From contig NC_087379.1 of the NCBI RefSeq assembly GCF_963675165.1, forward strand, positions 5,287,442 to 5,351,441: DNA of 64,000 nt. The letters are read 5' to 3'. Shown piece after piece: positions 1-10,948 of this stretch (positions are counted from its first letter, which is position 1; each line of letters opens with the position of its first letter). Under the pieces are notes generated by a model. The model was given only the letters and a program-made list of their open reading frames with translations. It ran no database searches and was not told the origin of the DNA. Made by a program: the position numbers and the translations under genes. The DNA is from Halichondria panicea (Eukaryota > Porifera > Demospongiae > Suberitida > Halichondriidae).

Positions 1-820
1 TGCTGTGCAAGTAAGAATTCTTCGCGCTTGTCAAGATTCATCCGAAAAGAAATTGAGTGCGAGGTTTGGACGTAAGTACTGATGTGTACATGCACGTCTC
101 TCCACAACCTCTCGATTCTACGAATTTCCTCCATATCCCAGTATTTTCACCTCCATGATCAGAACGTACCCTAGAGGGTATAGACATCACTCCCAAGCCC
201 ATTCTTCAAAATGTCCTTAAATCTCTCCTTTGTTGCAGTTACCAATTCTTGAGAACCTCCAGTAAATGTAAATAATTAATGGCTTGCATCTTCAACTGCT
301 GGAGCTGACCATGCAAGAGCTGATAGAGAGATGGACGTGAGCGAATACTCTGATGAAGCAATCAGCTCACCCGAGTTTGACTGAAGATGAAAACTGACAC
401 CCAAGGCCTGAATGTATTTGAATTTTATTGCATATAATTTATATATAACATAATTTATGTATTAGTCACAAACTTACTTTCTTGTGGTCTATTACAATAG
501 TGACCTTGGTAAAATAATGACAAGAACACCAATTTTTTCAGCTCCAAAGAAAATGTCTAAGTGAACTTTGTTAGTATGCACCGACAAGTTTATTCACTTG
601 GGATTGAATTTCATATTCGAGCTATCCTAACAAAATAAAAATTCGTGGTAACGCTTATAGTCTTGCGAATCTGTGACACATTTTTTGTTTTTTCCTGCTC
701 TTTGTATTACATTATGTGCACGTTCCCCCTTCTACTGTTTCAATAAAAGAAGCTCCAAAAGTGGGTAAGACGTACGTGTTGACTTGTAGCCGGTTTAGTT
801 GATATGATTTGCCCTCGTCA
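1..820 (+). other. Region without a confident gene; possible 3' end of a plus-strand gene
   Basis: No recognisable domain. A consensus-like donor (GTAAGT near 75) and an acceptor-like TTGTTGCAG near 230 could bracket an intron. A short open tail rich in Ser, Glu and Asp ends with TGA near 384. An AATAAA polyadenylation signal lies at 742-747. This could be the last exon of a gene entering from the left, but only the final residues would be inside the window, so no product can be named. Confidence 0.25.
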
Positions 821-1468
821 AACTTGTCAACATATAGTTCCCATAGGGTTAACACAGCGTTTCCGGTTGTAAACTTCAATATGATATTGACGGTATATGA
901 GGGGCAACATAATTATGTAGAGATGACAGTCTTGACGTGTGCACCCACACTGAACAGTTAGAACACTGGATCCAATGTATTTCGCCAGTTTGTCTTTATC
1001 TTCTTCTCGAAAACATACTGCACACAAATCTAGGCTGGCATTCGTTCGGAGCTATAGACATTAATTGCTTCACTTGTGAGATGTGCCAGCCTAGAGAGTG
1101 TCAAATTCTGTAGTATCAATTGCTAAGGATTCTAGTTGATGTATTAATCCTTGAAATTTAAGTTTTAGGCCATGAATTGGGACATTTCCCAATTGGATTC
1201 TGTTGTTAAAGTGTGTCGCTCAAAGTTTGTATTTCCTCCGCATATAGTAAAGATTTTTACAAAGTCTCATGTGGATAACATGCATGTGTGTGTTTACATG
1301 CTGTACCTGTGTACAGCACTGTCTGTATACACATGTATACAAACAGCACAAGGAGGAACAATGGAGATTGCAATCGCAGTTTAGCACCCAAAAGTGGGGT
1401 AAAACCATCATGTATCAATAATTATGACACCCATGCATAATTATATGGAGTTATTATAGCACCAGGAT

Positions 1469-1938
1469 TTAAGCATGCACCATGATTGACGCCGGAGACG
1501 CCGAACAGGGCATGAGGCCGCAAAGTGGTCGAGTGACCGACAAGGACCGCACCACGGGGGACCGTCCACTCCCTGCCCTATGAAACAGTATAGGAGTGGA
1601 AGCCTTCATCCTGCCCGATTCTGCCGCCTCCCTGCAGAACTTCCGGTCGTACAGCAGCCACGACGGGAACCGATACCTTTTGCTGAATTGGGCCATAGTA
1701 GACATATAGCTGGGAGGAACGGGGCTCGCTCTGGTGATTTAGCAATCAGCACAGCTGCGTATATTGCAAAACACTGCACCCAAGTATTGAAGTCTGTACC
1801 CGACTTGAGTCCACCAGCTTGGAAGCGTTTGCCACCACAAATTTTGCCCCTGTGCCTTGTAGCAGAGACGACACTGGCCTCGAGAATCACGATCAGTATC
1901 CGAAAAAGTACAATCTTTACCTTATAGCAGTCTGGCAT
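1469..1938 (-). pseudogene. Retroelement gag-like fragment, frameshifted
   Basis: Two overlapping minus-strand frames together read like one protein. The first (from 1938) contains the motif TWVQCFAIYAAVL; the second (from about 1705) continues with STMAQFSKRYRFPSW and YDRKFCREAA. The same order of motifs (WVQ-F, MAYM, WAQYDRGFRKQ) occurs in the better preserved copy at 5580-6212, so the two are related. Proteins of this type are common as uncharacterised gag-like ORFs in invertebrate retroelements, possibly DIRS-like; that assignment is from recollection. The frame change near 1710 makes this copy a pseudogene. Confidence 0.5.
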
Positions 1939-2252
1939 GCCTATTGAAATTTACAATATTGAAAGTTCATTTCTCTCGCTCTTTTTGCCCCAGAAACATT
2001 GACACAGCAACAGTGAAACCACCTCTCACAGTCATTGCATGCCAACCAAGAAGTACTTAAAGGGTGTTTAGATCATGTTTGCCATAAATACTGCAATTTG
2101 ATTGGCCAAAGGAAGTGTTCTATCCAACTTAGAAAATCATGTACTTATTTAGAAAATCATGTACTTACTTAGAAAATCATGTAGCAAAGATTAGATAAGA
2201 ACATTCAAATCTGATTGGCTAAATACTCATGGTTGCTATGATCTAAAATGCT

Positions 2253-2383
2253 TAGACACTGTTTAGGAAGTTTCCACATGATTTAGAAGTCCTCAGGGCT
2301 AGTAGAACCCTCACTGCGTTCGGGATACTACAACCAGCCCTTTGGGCTTCTAAATCATGTAGAAACTTCCTAAACAGTGTCTA
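2253..2383. repeat. Palindromic foldback (MITE-like) element
   Basis: The arms starting TAGACACTGTTTAGGAAG and ending CTTCCTAAACAGTGTCTA are near-perfect reverse complements and continue inward through a shared 'catgattTAGAAG' stretch. The roughly 130-bp unit would fold into a long hairpin. Just upstream (about 2125-2185) the phrase TTAGAAAATCATGTA is repeated three times. No ORF is present. It looks like a small non-autonomous foldback element. Confidence 0.75.
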
Positions 2384-3459
2384 ACTATTATTTAGAACAA
2401 TAATTTTACCAATAATTATCATCATCAACAAAATAAGTATAGACGTTCAAAATTTATACATCAATGCAAATTAAGAAGTGTTCTTTCATTTTCGCATGAG
2501 CAACAAAACCATTTTTTCCCCTTGTATGAACCATCAGAATTAACACCTTCACAGTGCATGTGGTAGTATACCCTGCAATTGCTGCAGACAATCATTGGTT
2601 GATTGGGATCGTTAATCATTCTGCAATAGATCTCCTCAACAGTAGACTGCTTTCTTCGTATTCGATTACCAAATGTGATCCGCCTCCTTTTAGTGGTAGG
2701 AAAACGCTCTTCTCCAAGCAAGATAGCAAATGCTGACGCATAATGTCAGTGTCCCACTGGCAAAAAACAGGGTCAAAGCCATGAGCAAGCTCAGTCGCTG
2801 ATGCAATTGCAAATGAAGGCCACAGTCTGAGCCATTTGTTTGACTCATGCAATTAGCAACATCAAATAACAGCACATCCGATTTGGGCTGCACCAACAAA
2901 CATATAGCTTTCTTCGTTGAAAGTGATATTGATGGATAATGGCTGCTGTCATAAATCACTACATCATCGTTGAACTCACTTTTGGTGGAAACATTGATGT
3001 TCGACACCGTTATCCAATGGCACTCATCGGCATGGATTACCTGAATAAAAGGTTTACGAGGAGGAACTGGTGCAAAAATTCCTTCCTTCTTTGAGAATAG
3101 AGGTGTTATTAAACCACAAATGGAGTTGCTGGTTTGTTTTTTCAGTAACTGCTGAGAAGCATCAACAATACTATCTGTCAACCACTCAACACTTGATTCG
3201 ATGATTTCTTTATCTCTCTTGTATAAGTTAAGACCACTTAGCCACACATTTGGATCTTCTATATAGACAGTACACTCTTGTTCACACTCTACATTAACTA
3301 AACGCAGAACCTCTGATGTACAAACTCCATACCTGTTTTCTTCGAAGTAGCCTTCGTATTGGGAGCAACTGCATGCAAAGCAATTAATAATCTAATTATT
3401 TTCAGAAAGTAATGCAAAACATAATTTTAATGTTTACAAGAAAGTTCAGAAAGTGCATG

Positions 3460-4390
3460 CTCAAACTTTCCAGACCCCTCCTCGAGACTTCGTAACAGGT
3501 GCTATGAGTGCTGTTTTGCAGTGGATTTCTTAATGGGAACATCTGTAAATGTTTAGTTCGGAAAAAGCATGCTCGACCCTCGAGACCTTGTAACAGGTGC
3601 TGTGAGTCTATATAGGATCATGCTAACACACTAACCACCTTACACGCTAAATAATTGACACAACACACACATTTACCATCTGGTTGTGGGGGGTAAGCAA
3701 TCGGCCCTTTTCTTATCCCTGGACATGACATACCTGCTGTCTTTGGAGCAGACTTCTTGATGGAAACAGGTGGTGCATGCTCAGACCTCTGGTGGCCTTG
3801 AGACTTTGTAACAGGTGCTGTGAGTGTAGTAGGATCACGCTAACACACTAGCCAAACATTCAGAGGAAAGCCACTCACAAAGCTGCTGCACCTCGTCACT
3901 TCCACCTTCGTCGCTGCTCTGCTTAACCACCTTACACACTAAATTGTTGGCGCAGCCAGTCAGTTATACAAAGTAATAGCGATTAGCAACAGAATTGATA
4001 GACAATAGAACAACAGCTCAATTTGACAAAAAGAATAAATGGAGACACTAGCACATGTAATATCTACGCCTACACACGTTCTACTGAGAGTTCAGTAGTC
4101 CTTACAGTTCAGGGTCGTTAGAGCAATTGGCTACGAGTGCTCATTTCCCACATAAATAAGTGGCACAACACACGCATTTATGGTATCTAAAGGGGGCATC
4201 AAATGGGGTAAGCAATCCACCCTTAACCCGGCCCTCTTCTTATCCCTGGATATATAATTAATACATACCTTTGCGGTGGATGTCTTAATGGGAACTGGTG
4301 CGTGCTCACCCTTTCCAAACTCCTGTCGGCCTTGAGACGTGCTGTGAGTGTAGCCTAACACAATAGCCAAACATTCCACGCTGGACATCC
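3460..4390 (-). repeat. Imperfect tandem exon-intron repeats inside the Ulp1-PHD gene
   Basis: Several diverged copies of one unit occur at about 3460-3540, 3560-3700, 3700-3950 and 4150-4390. Shared plus-strand phrases are 'gtaacaggtgctgtgagt', 'ggtaagcaatc..ccctt' and 'cttatccctgga'. On the minus strand each unit encodes a short linker resembling EHAPVPIKKSTAK followed by a GTATGT donor. This appears to be duplication of small linker exons. Confidence 0.55.
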
Positions 4391-4802
4391 TCACCACTAC
4401 TGAACGTATCCACATCATCCCATGGCAGTAGTGTCTTCCATGTGTTCTTTATTGGGTGATAAACAATATTGCCATACTTCGTATAAGCTTACCACTTTTA
4501 GGCTGTTTCTCTCCTGCATGTGAATATCATATGAGGCCTAGTCACAAATGGAGTGCTGCTTACTACCAGGCTGTAGTGCATCTAGTGCCACACTGTCAAA
4601 CACCCACTCAGGTATCGCAATTGACAAAAGCTTCAAAATTACTCCCTATTTATGTACGAGAACACAATAAGATGTATTTGCAGCGATAAAATTATACGTG
4701 TACCTTCAAGTTTCCAGACCAACAGATGTGAGCAGTGTCTGCATGTGTCCACATTTTCATCGTATCTCTCCACAAGACTCTTTACCAGACTCTTCTGCTT
4801 GC

Positions 4803-4965
4803 TAGATGCACCAGCAGCACAAATGATACAACCTTCAAATAGATCATCCCTGACGTCTGTAAGATAATTATGTACAAGCAGTTGCACTTAGATGCACCAG
4901 CAGCACAAATGATACAACCTTCAAATAGATCATCCCTGACGTCTGTAAGATAATTATGTACAAGA
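4803..4965. repeat. 87-bp direct tandem duplication
   Basis: The sequence from 'agatgcaccagcagcacaaa' to 'gataattatgtacaag' at 4803-4876 is repeated almost exactly at 4890-4965. The unit covers the 5' half and splice acceptor of the candidate minus-strand exon at 4704-4856, so that exon has two competing acceptors. Confidence 0.85.
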
Positions 4966-5060
4966 TAGTTTAATTAAGGTCACTGAAGAGCCACTCACCT
5001 TGTTACTCTCTCTACCACCCAGCTTATGTAATACTACATAGTCATTATCGAGTTGTGATC

Positions 5061-5579
5061 AGTTATACATAGGTTGTAATAACCAGACACATAAAAAATT
5101 TGGTATTGGTTGTCGAAACCTCCCATAGGTAAAAAAATACCCAGCTGTATAGGCTGTAGCAACCAGCCACACAGGTTCTTTTGTAATGTTGAGTATCTTT
5201 GGTAATGGATAGCAACCTCCCATAATAATATTATGGAATGCAGCCATAGGCTAGCACAACCTCCGTAGGTTCTTTTGAGTAGTAGCTAGTCATCACCCGG
5301 CCATAATTATGCCTCGGTGCGCATGCGCGGTAGTAAATTTGTTGCACTACTAAATACATTACGTCACCGCCTGATGACGTACGACTTGCGTGCCAGTAGG
5401 CATAAATAATCTGCAGATCCTGCAAGCTATCCCTCAGGCCGTCTTATAGCATCAATCATCATTGCCTAACTGCCTAGTTCTGACCCACACTTCGCCCGTG
5501 TGTGGTTTCGGAAACATTGCACACGTGCAATGTTTTGCACAAACAACATTTTTCGAATCGACAAGTGTTGCCTAAAGAG
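5061..5579. other. Non-coding interval
   Basis: No supported ORF or domain. A short imperfect repeat of 'ggtTGTaataACCAG..acacA' type phrases occurs around 5060-5230. A CpG-containing palindromic stretch 'acacgtgcaatgttttgcac' lies near 5520. No element boundary could be fixed. Confidence 0.4.
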
Positions 5580-6212
5580 TCATTGAACCCGTAGCAAACC
5601 CTCGGACCTTGCAATTGGTTTCTTCGGGCACCCACACTCACCCCCTCGCCCCTTCCACTCGGCCTGTGGCGGGTTTTCCGGGCACGAGTCTGTGTCGTAG
5701 CTCTGTGCCAGGCACCAGTTGCACATTGTGTTCCTTCTCACCTTATCCGAGAAACATAGACTAAACAGAGTTGGGTTGATCCTGGACCCTCTCAGGGTGG
5801 CCATTTGCTTCCGAAAACCCCGGTCGTATTGTGCCCACGCCACGCCGTGGTAGTCCTTCGAGCACTTCACGATAGTGGCCATATACGCCATTAGTTCTGG
5901 TACCGCTTTTGGGTATCTGGTGGACAACACACTCACGAAACTAGCAAAACGTTGGACCCATTGTCCCATATCCGTTACCGGACCCACCCTTTTTTTGGGT
6001 AAGATTAGGACATTTCTTGATACAGAGGCCTCCTCTTCTTCCCTCATCCACACCTCGGGCATGAGGTCTCCCATCTCCACAAATGCCAACTCGAGAATTC
6101 TCTTTACCACTTTTTGGGGGATTGGTAACATGCCCTCTCCCATATATCCCCCGGCCGGGATTGCTGGAACAATTGGGCCTGGGTCTGCCAACCGGGGCTG
6201 CTGCCACACCAA
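5580..6212 (-). CDS. Retroelement gag-like protein (fragment)
   Basis: Open frame of 210 residues. It has a Pro/Gly-rich N-terminus, then a conserved middle with WVQRFASFVSVL, ELMAYMATIV, WAQYDRGFRKQ and INPTLFSLCF, and a Cys-rich end with CNWC and later Cys/His residues that may form a zinc knuckle. Overlapping frames at 5941-6295 suggest the true N-terminus lies further upstream and is frameshifted. The fragment at 1469-1938 is the same family. No reverse transcriptase follows on the minus strand, so the element is incomplete. Function (nucleic-acid binding capsid-like protein) is inferred from the family resemblance. Confidence 0.5.
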   Translation of the reverse strand: MVWQQPRLADPGPIVPAIPAGGYMGEGMLPIPQKVVKRILELAFVEMGDLMPEVWMREEEEASVSRNVLILPKKRVGPVTDMGQWVQRFASFVSVLSTRYPKAVPELMAYMATIVKCSKDYHGVAWAQYDRGFRKQMATLRGSRINPTLFSLCFSDKVRRNTMCNWCLAQSYDTDSCPENPPQAEWKGRGGECGCPKKPIARSEGLLRVQ

Positions 6213-6295
6213 TGGCCTCGGTCATTCCCAGCCATGACACAGTCCCCGGAGGGGGTAACCCCCATCACCACTGATCCTGCAGTGGGATAACACAC

Positions 6296-7489
6296 CCATT
6301 ACAACACACCTACGTAACAGCACACACACGTAACCAACTGAACATGATAGTGCCACCTGTTTGGCTTGGCCCACTGACGACGACATCTGGTGGGGGCGAC
6401 TGTTGCCCCCCTACCGTGATACTGACTCTAACTACTAAGGAGATCACGTCCTTTTCTTACGCCACTTTCGGCTACCCTCTCACCCACCATGGGTGACACT
6501 CCACCACTGGCCAGGGCCCGTAATTATATTTTACTCTGCCGTTATTACATGTATTTAATGATTAAAAGGGTGTTTAAGACATCTTCACCGCCTCTGCAGT
6601 ACGAATCTTATCAACTGGAGAATTAGAAAAATAGGCTTGATTGCTGAAATGACACCAGCTTCATCTAACCCAGTCACAAACTGATCCAACTCTTCAAAAT
6701 TGTAGCATGTAGAGCCACACATTTTACTATTTGTGACACATCTTTCTTCTTCAATGCCCATGAAATACCACTGTCAATTAATTTAATTAAGGCTAATCTG
6801 CTGCTTGCATAGCAATTCTGCGGACTTCACTGTCCTTCGAAGCAAAACTAATTTTTTTCTTGAATGCTCCCCGTTCTTGTAACGCTATACTACTGCACCT
6901 ATGCTAGTAGGACTGCATTTCCCAGGCATACTCCCTGCTAAGCCGTACCCTACACACATTATAATTCTTTTCTTTTTTTTGCACCCTCCTCGTACGTTAC
7001 CTACTGTAGTTTACTCGGGATTGGTAGGCTTCCGGAGCTCCCAGCCGCAGCCTGCATCCATATCCATGGCCATAGAGGTTGGCCGCCACGGCACCGTTGG
7101 GGTAGTTGTTAGCAGCAACGGCACCGTGTTAACATTGGAGATGGGGCTGGTAGGGTGGCGTCTCCTGCCCACCACCCTTGCCACCACACTGGTTGGATTC
7201 TAGACAGGCTAGAGACAGGCTCCTAGCTATAGGCAACAACAACTAGTTACAGACAAATTGACTTCACAGTGTAGCTTAATCTTAGATTGAGAAGCAAAAC
7301 ATCAACTGACAATACAGGGTAAAACGAAGTTAAAGTGAAGTTAAGGTGAAGTGAAGCAAAAAAGGTAAACAAAACCTTAAATACGTGGAGCGGGGCCCCA
7401 GAGGCTCGTACAACAACAAAGGGAGGAAGTGGAGCAACATCAATGGTTAACTCTGTTTAACTATTGTTAAACTGCATTTTGTGTGTGTG
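6296..7489. other. Non-coding interval with low-complexity stretches
   Basis: No supported gene. An open frame at 6901-7203 has no recognisable domain and skewed composition. The minus strand of the same stretch is Gly/Asn/Tyr-rich and could be a decayed low-complexity N-terminus of the gag-like element to its left, but nothing confirms this. Confidence 0.35.
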
Positions 7490-7902
7490 TGTGTGCATGT
7501 GTGTAGACTGTTACAGCTGCTTGAGGAGCAATCAAGTGCAAGTAAGAGTTTTTATAGGCTTCTAGTCATATTTACATTCGTGCATGGATTTGCAAAATAA
7601 TGCTCTGTTCTCAAGTTATGCCTAGCTGGGGATTGATTTTTGATGCTAATTAGATTCATAAACGTGTGGGGGGGAGTGGGTGAGACACAGGAAGCCGGCC
7701 ATGTGCAAGTCCTTAGCAACACAAAATCAATGTACACAGCAAAGAGTTAGAAAAGATCTGGCTACATAACCAAAAACAGTGACTGAGTGAGTCAGGAAAA
7801 TAATAATACCAATGGTTGACTATATAGTGTTAAATAATACCAATGGCTGACTAAAATCCTGGTTAAATAATGGTAGAGATATAAGAACTGCCATTCTCAC
7901 TC

Positions 7903-8701
7903 TCACACAGGGTATTGTTGTGCTATTTCCCCAAGAATGGAGTTGAAGGCATCCTTGTGGCTAGTGGTAAATCTTTCCCTCCACATAAATTCATCCAAAT
8001 AGCTTGGAAGTTGATGACCGTCACATCCTTTCATCCTCTTGAATTTTGTTTTGACACGGTTCCAGTACGATTCCACATTCTGGGTATGTGTTCCAGTTAC
8101 GGGGTCGACAAAATGCAGTGAGTGGTTTACAGCAGAATAACTGCTGACATTGGGAAGAGAAAGCATGTTGTTGTACGCTGCCCACTGGTCTGAGTGAATG
8201 GTTGTTCCAGGAGCTACATGAGCCTGGATGATAGGCAATAGAGTGACAGCTCTTCGGTCATTCACAATCTCCATGTATCCTAGAGCTGGTGTTACCGATG
8301 TATCTACCAAACCAAACACCCATATCTCTTGCGTTGTAGCTCTTCCCCTGTGATGCTGTTTGTATGTGTACAGCACAAACGTACACTAATGTATAATTTA
8401 TATATTAATACACCTTTGGTTTGTGTCGGAATAGAGATTCATCGATCTGCACTGTTATACCAGGCCCACCCAGAATACACGGTGTGTTGACAAGCTTGGC
8501 GGAACAAACTTCCCTCAACCACTGGTATACATCGATCGCAGTTTTTTTCTCCACTTCTGCCAGCTGGTCGGTACTAGTTACAGGGAACTCCCACGCCCAT
8601 AAGTGAATTATCATCAGCCACTTCTGTAGAGTTAGTTTTGATTTGGAAAAAAACTTCCGTGTCTTATTGATTTTCTTGTTTTGCATTGCCTGCACCACCA
8701 A
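7903..8701 (-). CDS. Merlin-family (IS1016/ISXO2-like) transposase, two exons
   Basis: Exon 1 (8414-8701) and exon 2 (7903-8355) join in frame across a 58-bp GT-AG intron, giving about 246 residues. The DDE-type catalytic residues are visible: Asp in VQIDESLFRHK (split by the intron after HKPK), Asp in TIHSDQWAAY, and Glu in QNVESYWNRVK. The spliced join restores the family motif HKPK-HHRGR. A zinc-ribbon remnant (WWCRQCKTRK) lies upstream in another frame; a T7 run near 8650 is one T short of keeping it in frame. The catalytic part is open, but the N-terminal zinc ribbon is lost, so activity is doubtful. It is nested inside repeat R1 between inverted repeats. Confidence 0.85.
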
Positions 8702-8774
8702 CTAACTTGATCAGACACATCACGTCGTGGTTTTTCGGACATTGGGATGTTACACCTATTGTGAATGGTCGTAC

Positions 8775-8955
8775 ATAATTTGTTGCTGCTACATTGCTTA
8801 TTAATTTTTATTAACAGTTGCTGCTACATTGCTTATTTTATTATTATTTATCAGTTGCTGCTACATTGCTTATTTTATTATTATTTATCAGTTGCTGCTA
8901 CATTGCGTATTTTATTATTATTTATCAGTTGCTGCTACATTGCGTATAATTAATA
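8775..8955. repeat. Tandem repeat, about 37-bp unit, 4-5 copies
   Basis: The unit 'cagttgctgctacattgc' followed by an AT-rich 'ttattttattattattta' is repeated head to tail. Copies differ by single bases. The spacing is continuous without unique spacers, so it is a minisatellite, not a CRISPR array. Confidence 0.85.
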
Positions 8956-9660
8956 ATTGATTTATTATTTCTAATTATTTATCAGTCAACTCATGGTTGG
9001 TTATACCTTGAGCAATCACAGGTAGATGCCAGCAAGTGTCTCTGTCTTAAATACTGGATGATACCTGCCACTCCACCAAACAACACTGGTCCTATCACCA
9101 AAAAAGACATAATTTGTATTCTACTTCTTCAATTTCGCGGTAAACTTGCAGCAAGCACATGGCTTCCTGTGTCCCGCCCACACGTTTATGAATCTAATTA
9201 GCGAGGTGCCGTATATGACACCTGATCCAACTTGTCCATGGAGTGTTGCTACTCTACTTAGTAGTTAACTCTGCACTAGAATGCTAGCTATTGGTAGCTG
9301 CAACAGTGAGAAGAGAGCTGCAGGTTCTACTGAGGCATCAATCGTTTTTAACAACAATCATGGTCAATCATTACCCACTCTTTGTGATCTGGATTCTGCC
9401 TGCATGCAGCAAAATTAATCAATGCAAACATGTTCATCGTAATGTGTGTATAAACGCTATTAGTAGCTTTGGCACCTCCACCGAGGCATCAGCACCCGCA
9501 GTGCTTTCATTATAACAGTACACATGAATGCGTGTGTACTATTGTAAGTATATTTGCACAAAATCAATAAACTGATAACGTACTTACACATAGCTAATAA
9601 TTATTATAGCTACCTGTCTATAGTGAATAGTTATAACGTACATAGTGAAATAGTTGATTG

Positions 9661-10653
9661 TTATCGTTTAACTTGGCTTTTGATATATGAGACCACGGAC
9701 AGGTATGTAGCAGGCCGCTTAAGTGAATCAGGATATGCAAGAATATAGTCTTGTAGGAAATAAAATATTCCAGCAGCTTTTTTCGGGTACTCCAAGTTAA
9801 ACACATAGTAGGCTGAAAACGTATAGAACAGAATACTTGGGATCGATGGAGCTTCACACAAAACAATTCTCTCAACAACGACAAAGTATTGTATTATTTC
9901 TACGCCACTAAGAACATCAATTTTCGGGGAGTTTCTAACCGGCTCTCTTTGAATGGCATCTGTGAGAGATACATCCTACATGGGAAAAACAAAACAATAG
10001 GTCAGTAGGGAATACACACCACACACACACACGCATGCAAGGTCAAAGTGCATGAGAAAAAATCTTACCATTGAAAATTCTTATGATAGATAAGGGCATC
10101 ATTTAGCATTTTAGCCACTAAAACTCCTAAATAGCTCAATGGGCCAAGATCTGCATGCCTTTCAACTGTAAAAACGTTACCGTAATCCCTCACCAGTGTC
10201 ATCAAGGGTTTCAAATATAGTTGATAGTCTTTTTCCCCTTATTCTTCCCATGATCGCAGGAACACATAACTTCCAGTTATTAATGAAGGTTCATGACACC
10301 CCGTCACCAGCCCCATTTCCTGTTCCAGCTATAATAAGGTAAGAAAAAAACTTACAAGTTTTACTTGTTAATTTTAACACTTAGCAGCAGCTGGCCGTTT
10401 TAATGCTGCATGGCATTCTTTCAGTACGTCTTGCACAGACTTTATCAAAGGGAAGAATGACAGTGTCTCTGGGATTAGCCTTTTCCATTTCTATTGACAA
10501 CGCTTTCATATGTTCATCAAAGCTTCCAACGTCTTCTATTGGTCTATAGTCACTCCAATTGGGTACTTCCGGATCGAGAAGCTGGTCTCGTTTTAAAGGC
10601 ATTTTTTGTTTCTTAATGGTATAAAACCGCTGATCAGCATTGCTAAATGTCAC
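9661..10653 (-). pseudogene. Uncharacterised multi-exon transposon-associated ORF (terminal exons)
   Basis: A clean terminal exon at 9661-9975 follows an acceptor (CCCATGTAG) and encodes 104 residues including FYTFSAYYVFNLEYPKKAAG. Upstream exon-like pieces are at about 10066-10170 (ending FQW before GTAAGA) and 10187-10285 (MGRIRGKRLSTIFETLDD before GTGAGG). The frame at 10381-10653 (PNWSDYRPIEDVGSFDEHMK) shifts near 10440 into SVQDVLKECHAALKR. This combination resembles uncharacterised proteins that accompany CACTA/EnSpm-type transposons in invertebrates; that link is recollection, not shown here. At least one frameshift suggests decay. Confidence 0.4.
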
Positions 10654-10948
10654 TCATTTCTCTATGTTCGGTGGTGGATTGCCGCATGACATCGTGCATG
10701 ACATTCTTGAAGGTATATTGCATCAATGGAAATCAAGCTTTTGCTGAAACACTGTATATCTGAAAAGTTATGACCAGTACAACAAAAGACTAATTGATTT
10801 TAACTATGGTTATTCTGATTGCGATAAACCAACACCTATAAGAGTAGTCGCTTTCAAACTGACAGATCACTGTGTAGCTCTTCATCTCAAATGCTATTGT
10901 TGCTATAATATATCTTAGATACTTGAGGGGGGGTGATTATTTTTACTT

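Larger units (their letters stand above)
2461..5060 (-). pseudogene. Ulp1-type (C48) protease-PHD finger gene, multi-exon, frameshifted
   Basis: The exon at about 2850-3315 encodes a C48 protease core: His in ECHWITVSNI, Asp in VVIYDSSHYPS, and the Gln/Cys signature SQTNGSDCGL, so the His-Asp-Gln-Cys set is present. The frame then shifts twice (near 2840 and 2720). After the second shift, 2461-2721 encodes a basic stretch and a PHD-like finger ending HMHCEG...KKWFCCSC, with the first Cys pair incomplete. Upstream candidate exons with good splice sites lie at 3334-3369, within the 3.46-4.39 kb repeats, at 4704-4856 (contains CIIC and CRHC) and near 5000-5040. The Ulp1-then-PHD order is the same as in the Ginger-like element at 22-25 kb, so this is probably a transposon-derived gene, but no integrase is visible here. 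How the upstream exons join is inferred. Confidence 0.6.
7490..9515. repeat. Dispersed repeat R1 split by a nested DNA transposon
   Basis: 7490-7630 matches 36950-37090, and 9225-9515 matches 37150-37485 (shared phrases 'gtgttgctactctactta', 'ggcacctccaccgaggcatc'). The copy at 36.9-37.5 kb is continuous, about 540 bp. The 7.5-9.5 kb copy is interrupted by about 1.6 kb that contains the Merlin transposase. Inverted repeats 7645-7708 and about 9147-9202 ('gctaattagattcataaacg' and its complement) flank the inserted part. Confidence 0.7.

Noticed and set aside
6901-7203. 100-residue plus-strand ORF
   Set aside because: No domain, no splice partners, unusual composition; likely chance.
8775-8955. 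Possible CRISPR-like array
   Set aside because: Units are contiguous with no unique spacers, and the genome is animal; it is a minisatellite.
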